Assembly (NCBI GenBank): GCA_024275825.1
Contig: JAJRYK010000010.1
Location: 1 to 64,000, forward strand
DNA from: Alphaproteobacteria bacterium
GTDB taxonomy: Bacteria > Pseudomonadota > Alphaproteobacteria > Micavibrionales > Micavibrionaceae
DNA length: 64,000 nt
Reading direction: 5' to 3'
Made by a program: the position numbers and the translations under genes. The notes beneath the pieces were generated by a model, which ran no database searches, was not told the DNA's origin, and was given only the letters and a program-made list of their open reading frames with translations. Position 1 is the stretch's first letter. The number at the start of each line of letters is the position of its first letter. Shown here one piece after another: positions 56,389 to 64,000 of the stretch.

Positions 56389-58269
56389 ATGTGCGGTATA
56401 GCTGGCTTTATTGATATAGGAAAAAATTTGAACGCTGATGCTTTGTCTTCGACAGTATCAGGGATGAACGATGTTTTGTCGCATCGTGGTCCGGATGGTG
56501 CGGGTATCTGGGTTGACCAAGAGGCTGGCATAGCTTTGGCACATAGAAGGCTTGCGATTATTGATTTAAGTGAACTGGGGTACCAGCCCATGGAATCTCA
56601 CTCGGGGCGCTATGTTATAACGTTTAATGGAGAGATCTATAATTTCTTATCTTTAAAGCCAAAATTGGAAGGTAAGGGACATAGGTTTCGTGGAACGTCA
56701 GATACTGAAGTATTGTTGGCGGCCATCGAGGAATGGGGCCTAAAGCACGCTTTAACAGAAATAAATGGGATGTTTGCTTTTGCCTTATGGGATCGTCAGG
56801 AGCGTGTTTTGCATTTGGCGCGTGACCGGATGGGCAAAAAACCTATTTACTATGGCTGGAGCGGCCAAACATTCCTTTTTGGCTCTGAGTTAAAAGCGTT
56901 GCGTAAGCATCCTGATTTTGTGCCTGAAATCGATCGTAATGTCCTTTCTGTATATACTCGTCATAATTATGTGCCGACACCGTGGTCTATTTACAAAGGG
57001 ATTTATAAGCTGCCGGCAGCATCTTTCATTTCTTTGTCTGAAGGTAGCTCACGTGATGTGCAGCCAGAGCTATATTGGGATTTAAAGGCTATCGCTGAGG
57101 AGGGGGTGTCTAGCTCGTATAATCCGCCTTTTGATGATGCTTTAAATGAACTAGATAGCATTTTAAATACGTCCGTTGCTGAACGCATGATTTCTGACGT
57201 ACCGTTGGGGTCTTTTTTGTCTGGGGGAATAGACTCTTCACTTGTTACGGCCATTATGCAAAAAAATGCACAAAACCCCGTCAAAACATTTTGTATTGGA
57301 TTTGAAGAATCTGGATATAATGAGGCGCCCTTTGCGAAGGACATTGCTCAACATTTGGGAACGGACCACGTGGAGTATTTTGTGACAGCCGAGGAGGCAC
57401 GAAATGTTATTCCTGATATTCCTTTTATGTTCGATGAGCCCTTCGCAGATCCGTCACAAATTCCGATGTATCATGTGTCGCGCTTGGCAAGGCAAGATGT
57501 AACGGTCGCTCTTTCCGGTGATGGTGGCGATGAAGGATTTGCTGGATATGATCGCTATCATCGAGCGAATAAGGCGGTCTCTATACTCAGTAAAGTGCCG
57601 TCAATAATGCACCCGATTTTGATGAAGATGCTCCATTTTTCGCCTCTGTCTTCAAAGGCAGAAAAGATTGAGATTCTACTGAAGGGCGATGAAGAGCAAT
57701 TTTATAGATCCATGATGTCGTATTGGAGCGCTCCTGAAGAGCTTGTTGTCTCTGGAGAAGAGCCTGTCGTGAGTGCGTTTCATGATGTTCCTGATGTGGG
57801 GGCTTTTATGAACAAAATGATGTATATGGATATGACGTCTTATTTGACGGACGATATCCTTGTGAAGGTTGACCGCGCCAGCATGGCGGCCTCACTAGAA
57901 ACGAGAGCGCCTCTGTTGGACCACAAGGTTATTGAGTATGCCTGGAGGGTACCCATATCAATGAAGGTTGATCATAATGGCGGTAAGTTGTTATTGAAGA
58001 GTCTTCTTGAGCGTTACGTGCCGAGGTCATTTTATGATAGGCCGAAACAGGGGTTTGGTATTCCACATGGGGAATGGATAAAGGGACCACTAAAAGATTG
58101 GGCTGAAGCTTTGCTGGATGAAGAGCGTCTAAAGCAAGAGGGGTTTTTTCATCCAGCCGCTATACGACAAAAATGGGAGGAACATCTTTCTGGTGGAAAA
58201 GACTGGAGTTATGCTTTGTGGGGTATATTAATGTTTCAGGCGTGGTATGAGGTAAATCATTCTTCATAG
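56389..58269 (+). CDS. asnB: Asparagine synthase (glutamine-hydrolysing)-type amidotransferase
   Basis: The 626-residue protein starts MCGIAGFID, so the processed cysteine of the class II glutaminase is exposed, and has SHRGPDGAG and the synthetase ATP motif SFLSGGIDSSLV near 282-293. It either makes asparagine or, as often in glycan loci (for example WbpS-type), amidates a carboxylic sugar. It lies among glycosyltransferases, which favours a sugar or peptide target, but the protein is full length and could serve either role. Confidence 0.87.
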   Translation: MCGIAGFIDIGKNLNADALSSTVSGMNDVLSHRGPDGAGIWVDQEAGIALAHRRLAIIDLSELGYQPMESHSGRYVITFNGEIYNFLSLKPKLEGKGHRFRGTSDTEVLLAAIEEWGLKHALTEINGMFAFALWDRQERVLHLARDRMGKKPIYYGWSGQTFLFGSELKALRKHPDFVPEIDRNVLSVYTRHNYVPTPWSIYKGIYKLPAASFISLSEGSSRDVQPELYWDLKAIAEEGVSSSYNPPFDDALNELDSILNTSVAERMISDVPLGSFLSGGIDSSLVTAIMQKNAQNPVKTFCIGFEESGYNEAPFAKDIAQHLGTDHVEYFVTAEEARNVIPDIPFMFDEPFADPSQIPMYHVSRLARQDVTVALSGDGGDEGFAGYDRYHRANKAVSILSKVPSIMHPILMKMLHFSPLSSKAEKIEILLKGDEEQFYRSMMSYWSAPEELVVSGEEPVVSAFHDVPDVGAFMNKMMYMDMTSYLTDDILVKVDRASMAASLETRAPLLDHKVIEYAWRVPISMKVDHNGGKLLLKSLLERYVPRSFYDRPKQGFGIPHGEWIKGPLKDWAEALLDEERLKQEGFFHPAAIRQKWEEHLSGGKDWSYALWGILMFQAWYEVNHSS

Positions 58270-58290
58270 GGTGGGTAATAATTTAAGGAA

Positions 58291-59406
58291 ATGATGAACG
58301 CACAAGAAAAAATCAAAGCTGTTTTTGTCTTGCCGGCTATGACGGCAGGTGGAGCAGAGCGCGTTTTGATAACGTTAGCTAATACATTGGATAATATAGA
58401 GTACACCCCGACCTTTGTTACGGTTAGTGATGAAGGTCCGATGAGGCCGGCTATCGCGAGCAATATTCCTTTTCACAGCTTATCAAGCAATCGTGTGTCC
58501 TTATCTCTACCAAAGCTTTATTTTAAGCTGAAAGAGCTTCAGCCAGATATTGTGATTTCGACGATGGCACATATGAATTTTATTATCCTTATACTTAAGC
58601 CACTCTTTCCAAAAACACGTTTCATCGTCAGGGAGGCGATCACGCCTTCTTTTATATTTAATCAGCACCCTCGCTTAGCTTTCTTAATTAAGAAGGCTTA
58701 TCAAATCCTTTACCCCTTGGCAGACAGAGTGATTAGTCCTGCGCAAATTATTATAGATGAATTTAAGCTAGATCTTGGGATGAGCTGTAAAAATCATGTG
58801 CTTCTTCATAATCCAGTAGATCATGATTGTATTAGAGCACAGGAAGATGAGCCTCTTCAGCAAGGCGAGGAGCGCCATGAGGGAAGGGTTCACTTTATCG
58901 CTGCTGGTCGATTGCATTATCAAAAGGGATTTGATCAATTACTCAATGCCTTATCTGATATGAATCCAGATTATGACTGGGTATTAACTATTTTAGGGGA
59001 GGGGCCGGAACGTCAAAATCTCGAGCGCCTTGTTAAAGAAAAGGGACTTGATGGTAAAATACAATTACCGGGATTGAGTGATAATCCGTGGCCACATTAT
59101 GCTGCTGCTGATTGTTTTTTAATGCCATCAAGGTGGGAGGGGTTGCCGAATGTTGTTTTGGAATCATTAGCTTGCGGTACGCCTGTAATTGCTACAAAAG
59201 AGTCTGGTGGTATTGATGAAATTTCAAGGCATGCTTCAAGTGGCGCTGTAACTGTCGTGGCTGGCATGTCGAATTTTATTAACGCGATGCAAAAGGTGCG
59301 GCCAAAATCAAGCAAAGTGTTTGGACCTTCTTTGTTACCGGATAACTTTAGTCGGGAAAATGTACGATTACAATTTTCTGAAATTCTTGGTTCTATAACA
59401 TCTTAA
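58291..59406 (+). CDS. GT4-family glycosyltransferase
   Basis: A GT-B glycosyltransferase of 371 residues. N-terminal AGGAERVLITLANTL near 19-33 is the usual acceptor-side motif, HFIAAGRLHYQKGFDQLL near 209 and the donor-site PSRWEGLPNVVLESLACGTPVIATK near 279-303 are intact, including the E-x7-E pair. Two ATGs (58291 and 58294) follow AAGGA. It is the last gene of the glycan locus and is 21 bases after asnB. Confidence 0.88.
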   Translation: MMNAQEKIKAVFVLPAMTAGGAERVLITLANTLDNIEYTPTFVTVSDEGPMRPAIASNIPFHSLSSNRVSLSLPKLYFKLKELQPDIVISTMAHMNFIILILKPLFPKTRFIVREAITPSFIFNQHPRLAFLIKKAYQILYPLADRVISPAQIIIDEFKLDLGMSCKNHVLLHNPVDHDCIRAQEDEPLQQGEERHEGRVHFIAAGRLHYQKGFDQLLNALSDMNPDYDWVLTILGEGPERQNLERLVKEKGLDGKIQLPGLSDNPWPHYAAADCFLMPSRWEGLPNVVLESLACGTPVIATKESGGIDEISRHASSGAVTVVAGMSNFINAMQKVRPKSSKVFGPSLLPDNFSRENVRLQFSEILGSITS

Positions 59407-59634
59407 TTCACCGGAGTTTTAGTAAGTGAATGCACAATCAATCTTAATCTTCTATGTCAGCCCCAAGTTAAATACATTGATATGAGTGATTTTGTGCCTG
59501 ACGATGATTTCGAAGATGGTTCACATCCCAGAGAGGGCGCGGAGCATGTATGGACCAGAGAGGTTGATTGCCTTGATTGAGCAGCAGCTCAAGATTGCTG
59601 ATTAAGGGGGAATTGCTCGTGGTGAGCTGTAAAA
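59407..59634. other. Intergenic stretch before the serine tRNA
   Basis: No gene is supported. A 32-codon frame from ATG at 59482 to TGA at 59580 exists but has no ribosome-binding site. The segment separates the glycan locus from the tRNA-Ser and may mark the locus edge. GC content rises here compared with the preceding glycosyltransferase. Confidence 0.3.
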
Positions 59635-59724
59635 TGGCGGACAGACAGGGATTCGAACCCTGGAAGGGCTTGCACCCTTGCCGGTTTTCAAGACCGGTGC
59701 ATTCAACCACTCTGCCATCTGTCC
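59635..59724 (-). tRNA. tRNA-Ser (anticodon UGA)
   Basis: The reverse complement folds as a class II tRNA: acceptor GGACAGA pairs with TCTGTCC, the discriminator is G, and the gene-encoded CCA is at 59635-59637. The anticodon stem CCGGT/ACCGG holds the loop CTTGAAA, so the anticodon is UGA, reading UCA. There is a long variable arm, GGGTGCAAGCCC, as in serine tRNAs, and the T-arm has GGTTCGAATCC. It stands alone at the border of the glycan locus. Confidence 0.95.
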
Positions 59725-59820
59725 GCAAAAATATGTTAGTCGCTTTGGTTGACGCTGTTTAAGCGCTTCATTGTTTACCGATATTTTAGTATCTCTGTCT
59801 AGAGGAAAAAGGAATTATTT

Positions 59821-60264
59821 GTGCTTATTCAGTTTTTGATAGGAGCTTTCTTGATTTGTATTACCGTGTTGATCCATGCTGTGGCGTTAGATCGGCTTAT
59901 GATTCTGCTTGAGCGTATAGGTCCAAAGATTTTCAAGCGCTTTCGCCGTATTTGGAAAATTCCGATGTTGGTGGTTACTGTCTTAGGCGTTTTTCTTGCA
60001 CATATTATTGAGGTTTGGGTGTGGGCCATTGTTTATATTGTGATTGGTACGTTTTCGAGCCTTGAAGCTGCGCTGTATTTTTCGACAACAACCTTTACAA
60101 CCGTGGGGTACGGGGATTTGGTGCTCGGTATGGATTGGCGATTATTGAGTGCGTTTCAATCTGCCAATGGTTTTATTTTGTTTGGGTGGAGCACTGCGTT
60201 TATCTTTGAGGTAATGTCTAAGCTGTATAAAGGTGAAACGATTAAGAAGACTGAAAAAAAATGA
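59821..60264 (+). CDS. Small two-helix potassium channel
   Basis: The 147-residue protein starts at GTG and has the selectivity filter TTVGYGD near residues 95-101 in a pore helix between hydrophobic segments. N-terminal helices at about 3-22 and 46-75 precede it. This is the architecture of bacterial two-helix ion channels (Ion_trans_2); no regulatory domain is attached. The stop overlaps the mltB start by four bases (ATGA at 60261), so it belongs to the wall-remodelling operon. Confidence 0.85.
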   Translation: MLIQFLIGAFLICITVLIHAVALDRLMILLERIGPKIFKRFRRIWKIPMLVVTVLGVFLAHIIEVWVWAIVYIVIGTFSSLEAALYFSTTTFTTVGYGDLVLGMDWRLLSAFQSANGFILFGWSTAFIFEVMSKLYKGETIKKTEKK

Positions 60265-61238
60265 TAAATGACTTTAAAAAAACGTCGTATCTATTTATTC
60301 TGTTGTGTTTTGTTCAAGTAACGGTTGCGCAAGCATCTGTACCGTTTGACCAATGGCTGGTTGATCTTAAGCGTGATGCTTTGGCGCAGGGCATTTCAGC
60401 CAATATTGTTGATGTGGCATTTGTGGATGTGAAGCCTATTCCGCGCATTATTGAGCTGGATAGGAAACAGCCTGAGGGCACAATGACCTACGCTCAGTAC
60501 TATGATCGCGTTATCAGTCAAAAGCGGATCAATGATGGCCGCGCGCTTTATCGGCAGCATAAGGCGTTGCTTGATAGAACCAGTGCAAAGTATGGTGTGC
60601 CGGCAAATGTGATTGTATCTCTGTGGGGTATTGAGACGAGCTATGGCAATAATACGGGTGGATTTGGCGTTGTACCTGCGTTGGCGACTTTGGCCTATGA
60701 CGGGCGCCGGAGCAGCTTTTTCAGAAAAGAGCTGATGAACGCCCTTAAAATTTTGGATGAGGGGCATATAGCTCCGGCAAAGATGAAGGGATCATGGGCT
60801 GGGGCGATGGGGCAAAACCAGTTTATGCCCAGCAGCTTTCATGCTTTTGCTGTGGACGGTAACGGTGATGGGAAGCGCAATATTTGGACCAGCTTGCCTG
60901 ATGTGTTTGCCTCTACCGCAAATTATTTGAGCAAAAGCGGCTGGAATGCGGATGAGCGTTGGGGGCGTGAGGTTAAGCTGCCGCAAGGGTTTCAGAAAAA
61001 CTTAACCGGGCTTGATACAAAGAAGTCATTGAAGCAATGGGCCGGAATGGGCGTTACGCTGCCAGATGGAACGGCCCTGCCTGTGAGCGTTGGCATGAAG
61101 GCCTCTGTTGTTGTCCCTGATGGCGTCGGTGGCAGGGCATTCTTGGCTTACGATAATTATCGTGTTATTATGAAGTGGAATAAATCGACCTATTTTGCCA
61201 CTTCCGTGGGCCTTCTTTCGGATGACATTTCTCGTTAA
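60261..61238 (+). CDS. mltB: Lytic murein transglycosylase B (GH103)
   Basis: MltB cuts peptidoglycan between MurNAc and GlcNAc to leave a 1,6-anhydro end. The 325-residue precursor has a signal peptide (cleavage near AQA, residue 21), no lipobox, and the GH103 fold: catalytic glutamate in LWGIETSYGNNTGGFGV near residue 119, GSWAGAMGQNQFMPSSF near 172 and YLSKSGWN near 215. It is followed by rlpA. Confidence 0.9.
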   Translation: MINDFKKTSYLFILLCFVQVTVAQASVPFDQWLVDLKRDALAQGISANIVDVAFVDVKPIPRIIELDRKQPEGTMTYAQYYDRVISQKRINDGRALYRQHKALLDRTSAKYGVPANVIVSLWGIETSYGNNTGGFGVVPALATLAYDGRRSSFFRKELMNALKILDEGHIAPAKMKGSWAGAMGQNQFMPSSFHAFAVDGNGDGKRNIWTSLPDVFASTANYLSKSGWNADERWGREVKLPQGFQKNLTGLDTKKSLKQWAGMGVTLPDGTALPVSVGMKASVVVPDGVGGRAFLAYDNYRVIMKWNKSTYFATSVGLLSDDISR

Positions 61239-61260
61239 CATAAACTTTTATTGGAATTCG

Positions 61261-62256
61261 ATGCGCAATACGCTTTTTCTTCTTTTTGCTTCTGTCTTTT
61301 TCATTACAGGCTGTACAGAAACGCAGCTGGTATCGCATGCGGTGAAAAGGGCGGTTGAGGGACGATCATCGAGCAGTGAAGGGAGCTTTAAGGTCGGGAA
61401 CCCATATGAAATTGCGGGTAAGCGGTATGTGCCGCAGGAAAGCTATAATTACAGCGAAACCGGCATAGCGTCTTGGTATGGGCCGAATTTCCATGGCAAG
61501 AAAACCGCGAATGGCGAGATTTTTGATATGAGTGAGCTGACGGCGGCGCACAGGACGCTCCAGATCCCGTCGCTTGTGCGCGTAACAAATCTTGAAAATG
61601 GGCGCTCGATTATCTTGCGGGTGAATGATCGCGGACCGTTTAAGCGCGGGCGGATTATTGATGTCTCCAAGCGCGGGGCAGAATTACTTGGCTTTAAGAA
61701 TAAGGGTGTGGCAAAGGTTAAGGTGCAGGTGCTATCCAAGGAAAGCATGGCCATTGCCCAGGCCGCCAAGCGCGGAGAGGATACGAGCGGCGTGGAAGTG
61801 GCGATGAATGAAAACCGTTTGGCGCGCACGCAGGGGCGGGTTCGCCCTGTAGTGGCCAAGCCTACATCATCACCGGTTATCGAAACGGCAAGCTATAGCC
61901 CGCCGCTTGAGCAGGTATATGGGCAACCGGTTGAGAGCCAAACACTCGCCGCACGAGACATTACAGGACACGTGAAGGACGGAAATTTCTTGCCTGATCC
62001 TGTGGTAAAACAGCTGCCTGTGGGGCCTGCCAATATTTATGTGCAGGCTGGATCATTTGGAAATCAGGCCAATGCGCAAACGCTTGCCAGCTCTATTGCT
62101 GAATTTGGGCAGGCGGATGTTTATCCGGCGCTGGTTGATGGTAAACAATTCTATCGCGTACGCATTGGGCCAATCAGTGATGTGCGCCAAGCGGATATCG
62201 TGCTGGCTAATCTGGCGGATAGTGGTCGCGGTAATGCGATGATTGTTGTTGATTGA
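61261..62256 (+). CDS. rlpA: RlpA-family septal ring lytic transglycosylase with SPOR domain
   Basis: RlpA acts on glycan strands lacking stem peptides at the division site. The 331-residue lipoprotein precursor has a lipobox-like FFITGC (lipidated Cys18), the double-psi beta-barrel ASWYGPNFHGKKTANGE near 73-90 with DMSELTAAH and RVNDRGPF, and a C-terminal SPOR domain (YVQAGSFGNQANAQTLA to the end) that targets denuded septal peptidoglycan. The start at 61261 is chosen because it begins the signal peptide; the open frame begins earlier within mltB. Confidence 0.92.
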   Translation: MRNTLFLLFASVFFITGCTETQLVSHAVKRAVEGRSSSSEGSFKVGNPYEIAGKRYVPQESYNYSETGIASWYGPNFHGKKTANGEIFDMSELTAAHRTLQIPSLVRVTNLENGRSIILRVNDRGPFKRGRIIDVSKRGAELLGFKNKGVAKVKVQVLSKESMAIAQAAKRGEDTSGVEVAMNENRLARTQGRVRPVVAKPTSSPVIETASYSPPLEQVYGQPVESQTLAARDITGHVKDGNFLPDPVVKQLPVGPANIYVQAGSFGNQANAQTLASSIAEFGQADVYPALVDGKQFYRVRIGPISDVRQADIVLANLADSGRGNAMIVVD

Positions 62257-62316
62257 TAAGGCTTAGACTGCATTCTGGTGGTTGTATCAGCGCGCATAAG
62301 CTGCTTTATTAAAGCC

Positions 62317-63450
62317 ATGACCAAATATTTTTTCATTTTTGCATTTATTCTTATCCTTCCTTTAGCTGCGCATGCGCAAGTCTCTATTCAAACAAAGGCT
62401 AAGCAGGCTATTGTCGTTGATTATGATACGGGCGCCGTACTGTTTGCCAAAAACGCGCAGGAGCGTATGCCGACCTCGTCCATGAGCAAGGTGATCAGTA
62501 TGTATGCGGTGTTTGATACGCTTAAAAGCGGGCAGATATCATTGGATGATACGTTTATTGTCAGCGAGAAGGCGTGGCGTAAGGGCGGTTCAAAGATGTT
62601 TGTTGAGGTGAATAAACGCGTAAAAGTCGAAGACCTCATCCGCGGGGTTATTGTGCAGTCGGGCAATGACGCGACGATTGTTTTGGCTGAGGGACTGAAG
62701 GGTAACGAGGCCGAGTTTGCTGATGTGCTGAATGAGCATGCAAAAGCGCTTGGTATGGCGAGCAGTAACTTTATGAATGCGAGCGGCTGGCCTGATCCGG
62801 ATCATTATTCAACGGCAGAAGATCTGTCCATTCTGGCGAAATCGATCATTAGAGATTTTCCTGAATATTATAAATATTACAGCGAGCGTGAATTTACTTA
62901 CAATAATATTACGCAAGCTAATCGCAACCCACTGATTTACAAAAATATCGGGGCGGACGGTATTAAGACGGGACATACTGAGGCTGGCGGTTACGGCCTG
63001 ATGGGCTCTGGGACGCAGAGCGGGCGTCGTGTGATTATTGTGGTGAATGGCCTGGACAGCACGCAGGCGCGCGCGGAAGAGTCTGGCGCACTTTTGGAGT
63101 GGGGATTGCAGCGTTTTAAGAACCATACGCTTCTCAGCGCCGGTGACGTGGTTGATCAAGCGCCCGTTGCACTTGGTAGAGAAAATACTGTTGATCTCAA
63201 TGTTGGTAAAGAGATTGTGGTGACCTTGCCGAAGGGCGGCGAAAAGGCAATTGAGGTTACGGTAAAATATAAGGGGCCTTTGATTACCCCAATTGCACAG
63301 GGTCAAGAGGTCGGCACGTTAGAGATTAAATTGCCGTATGATCAGGTGATCACGGTTCCGCTTTATGCGGCGCAAGCGGTTGAAGCGCAGGGCTTCTTTA
63401 GCGCAGCAATAACGCGTGCAAAATATTTAATTGCTGGTTATGGAGCATAG
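62317..63450 (+). CDS. D-alanyl-D-alanine carboxypeptidase (S11, PBP5/6 type)
   Basis: This low-molecular-weight PBP trims the terminal D-Ala of peptidoglycan pentapeptides. The 377-residue precursor has a signal peptide (cleavage near AHA-QV), the SxxK motif PTSSMSKVIS, the SxN motif VQSGNDATI, the KTG motif DGIKTGHTEAGG and the C-terminal PBP5_C beta domain, followed by an amphipathic C-terminal helix (FFSAAITRAKYLIAGYG) that may anchor it to the membrane. The frame opens at 62278, but the ATG at 62317 gives the signal peptide. Confidence 0.93.
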   Translation: MTKYFFIFAFILILPLAAHAQVSIQTKAKQAIVVDYDTGAVLFAKNAQERMPTSSMSKVISMYAVFDTLKSGQISLDDTFIVSEKAWRKGGSKMFVEVNKRVKVEDLIRGVIVQSGNDATIVLAEGLKGNEAEFADVLNEHAKALGMASSNFMNASGWPDPDHYSTAEDLSILAKSIIRDFPEYYKYYSEREFTYNNITQANRNPLIYKNIGADGIKTGHTEAGGYGLMGSGTQSGRRVIIVVNGLDSTQARAEESGALLEWGLQRFKNHTLLSAGDVVDQAPVALGRENTVDLNVGKEIVVTLPKGGEKAIEVTVKYKGPLITPIAQGQEVGTLEIKLPYDQVITVPLYAAQAVEAQGFFSAAITRAKYLIAGYGA

Positions 63451-63457
63451 TAAAGCG

Positions 63458-64000
63458 ATGAGTGGCTTATTTATCACATTCGAAGGCGGCGAAGGTAGCG
63501 GAAAAACCACGCAGATTAACCGTCTTGCGCAGACCTTAACGGCGGCTGGGCACAAGGTGATCACAACGCGCGAGCCGGGCGGTACGCCGGAGGCGGAGAA
63601 GATCCGCGAGTTTATTGTCCAGCGCGAGGGCGGCGATTGGTCATCAATGGCCGAGTGCTTGCTGCTGTTCGCCGCGCGGGTCATGCATGTTGATAAAATT
63701 ATCCGCCCTGCTCTGGAGGAGGGCAAGATCGTGATCAGTGATCGCTTTACTGACTCCACGCGCGCTTATCAGGGCTATGGCCGCGGGTTTGATCTGGCGA
63801 AGATGGAAGAGCTGAATGATATGGTGCTTGGCGGGTTTGGCCCTGATTTGACGTTCATTCTCGATGTAGAGCCCAAAATGGGGCTTTCGCGCTCTGAGCG
63901 GCGTTTAGCTGCTGAAATTCTCGATGCAGCCCAGACGGAAGATAAGTTTGAGCGCATGGATACAAGTTTTCACGAGAAAATCCGTCAGGGCTTTCTGGAT
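63458..64000 (+). CDS. tmk: Thymidylate kinase (runs off the window)
   Basis: Tmk phosphorylates dTMP. The visible 181 residues show the P-loop FEGGEGSGKTT at 8-18, the TREPGGTP substrate motif near 39 and DRFTDSTRAYQG near 93-104, including the DR(F/Y) pair, then the lid region RSERRLAAEI near 144. It begins 8 bases after the carboxypeptidase stop. The C-terminal ~25 residues are outside the window. In alphaproteobacteria tmk is usually followed by holB. Confidence 0.95.
   Translation, partial: MSGLFITFEGGEGSGKTTQINRLAQTLTAAGHKVITTREPGGTPEAEKIREFIVQREGGDWSSMAECLLLFAARVMHVDKIIRPALEEGKIVISDRFTDSTRAYQGYGRGFDLAKMEELNDMVLGGFGPDLTFILDVEPKMGLSRSERRLAAEILDAAQTEDKFERMDTSFHEKIRQGFLD

Noticed and set aside
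59482-59580. 32-codon ORF just before the tRNA-Ser
   Set aside because: No ribosome-binding site and no recognisable motif; random occurrence is likely.
59635-59724. Possibility that the serine tRNA is a UGA suppressor
   Set aside because: The anticodon UGA pairs with UCA, a normal serine codon; it cannot read TAA or TAG and does not explain the internal stops.

Overview
The window reads as one chromosomal segment of an alphaproteobacterium of moderate GC content, probably a free-living or predatory lineage in the Rhodospirillales/Micavibrio neighbourhood; nothing here fixes the family. The pointers are a CcrM-type GANTC methyltransferase next to rnhB, a separate F0 operon (atpI-B-E-b'-b) with the duplicated b' subunit, the ruvCAB-ybgC-tolQRAB order, the dsbA-smc and mutY-DUF721 pairs, and a two-component receiver gene beside yebC. 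One serine tRNA (anticodon UGA) is present. No rRNA operon, CRISPR array, prophage or plasmid function was seen. The only mobile DNA is the last ~40 codons and right end of an IS1595-like element at the very start.

Layout. 1-136: insertion sequence remnant. 283-4032: folate salvage enzyme, YmdB-type phosphodiesterase, response regulator with a partner, yebC and a small unknown gene. 4150-10273: ruvC, then ruvAB-ybgC-tolQRAB, a tightly packed run for Holliday-junction processing and the Tol envelope complex (pal and cpoB are not here). 10263-16318, minus strand: rppH, a YibQ-type deacetylase, ctpA, an EnvC-like amidase activator, rlmH, rsfS and nadD. 16340-18944, minus: the F0 ATP synthase operon, running on from smc (18948-22421) and a dsbA-like gene that carries a stop codon. 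23322-26136, minus: an OmpA-like protein, an inositol-monophosphatase-family enzyme, EF-P and a DciA-like protein; mutY is divergent. 27348-34744: an exported unknown protein, ccrM, rnhB, pepN, obg, rpmA and rplU. 34809-38820: a broken zupT, nhaD, a methyltransferase and an APS-type cysH.

38929-59406 is the accessory heart of the window, a ~20 kb glycan locus built around pseudaminic-acid-type nonulosonic sugars. It holds pseB, pseC, pseG, pseI, a second NeuB-family synthase, an SpsF-like cytidylyltransferase, a class III aminotransferase, two Gfo/Idh/MocA oxidoreductases, three methyltransferases, a KpsS/KpsC-like transferase, an ABC lipid-linked-glycan exporter, two GT4 glycosyltransferases and an asparagine-synthase-type amidotransferase. 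No PseH acetyltransferase is present; a formyltransferase sits between pseG and pseI, suggesting an N-formylated sugar. Between pseB and pseC lies an unrecognised protein with features of a degenerate aminoglycoside-phosphotransferase fold and its own consensus promoter.

59635-64000 returns to housekeeping: tRNA-Ser, a potassium channel, then mltB, rlpA, a D,D-carboxypeptidase and the start of tmk, a cell-wall remodelling cluster.

Recurrent oddities: three genes (dsbA-like, zupT, one GT4) each contain a single in-frame stop with the homologous reading frame continuing after it; several genes have a -10 box ending 6-7 bases before the ATG and no Shine-Dalgarno, suggesting leaderless mRNAs; rsfS appears to start at ATT, downstream of a promoter-terminator unit that may be a small RNA; and the region upstream of ccrM carries three GANTC sites within 23 bases.
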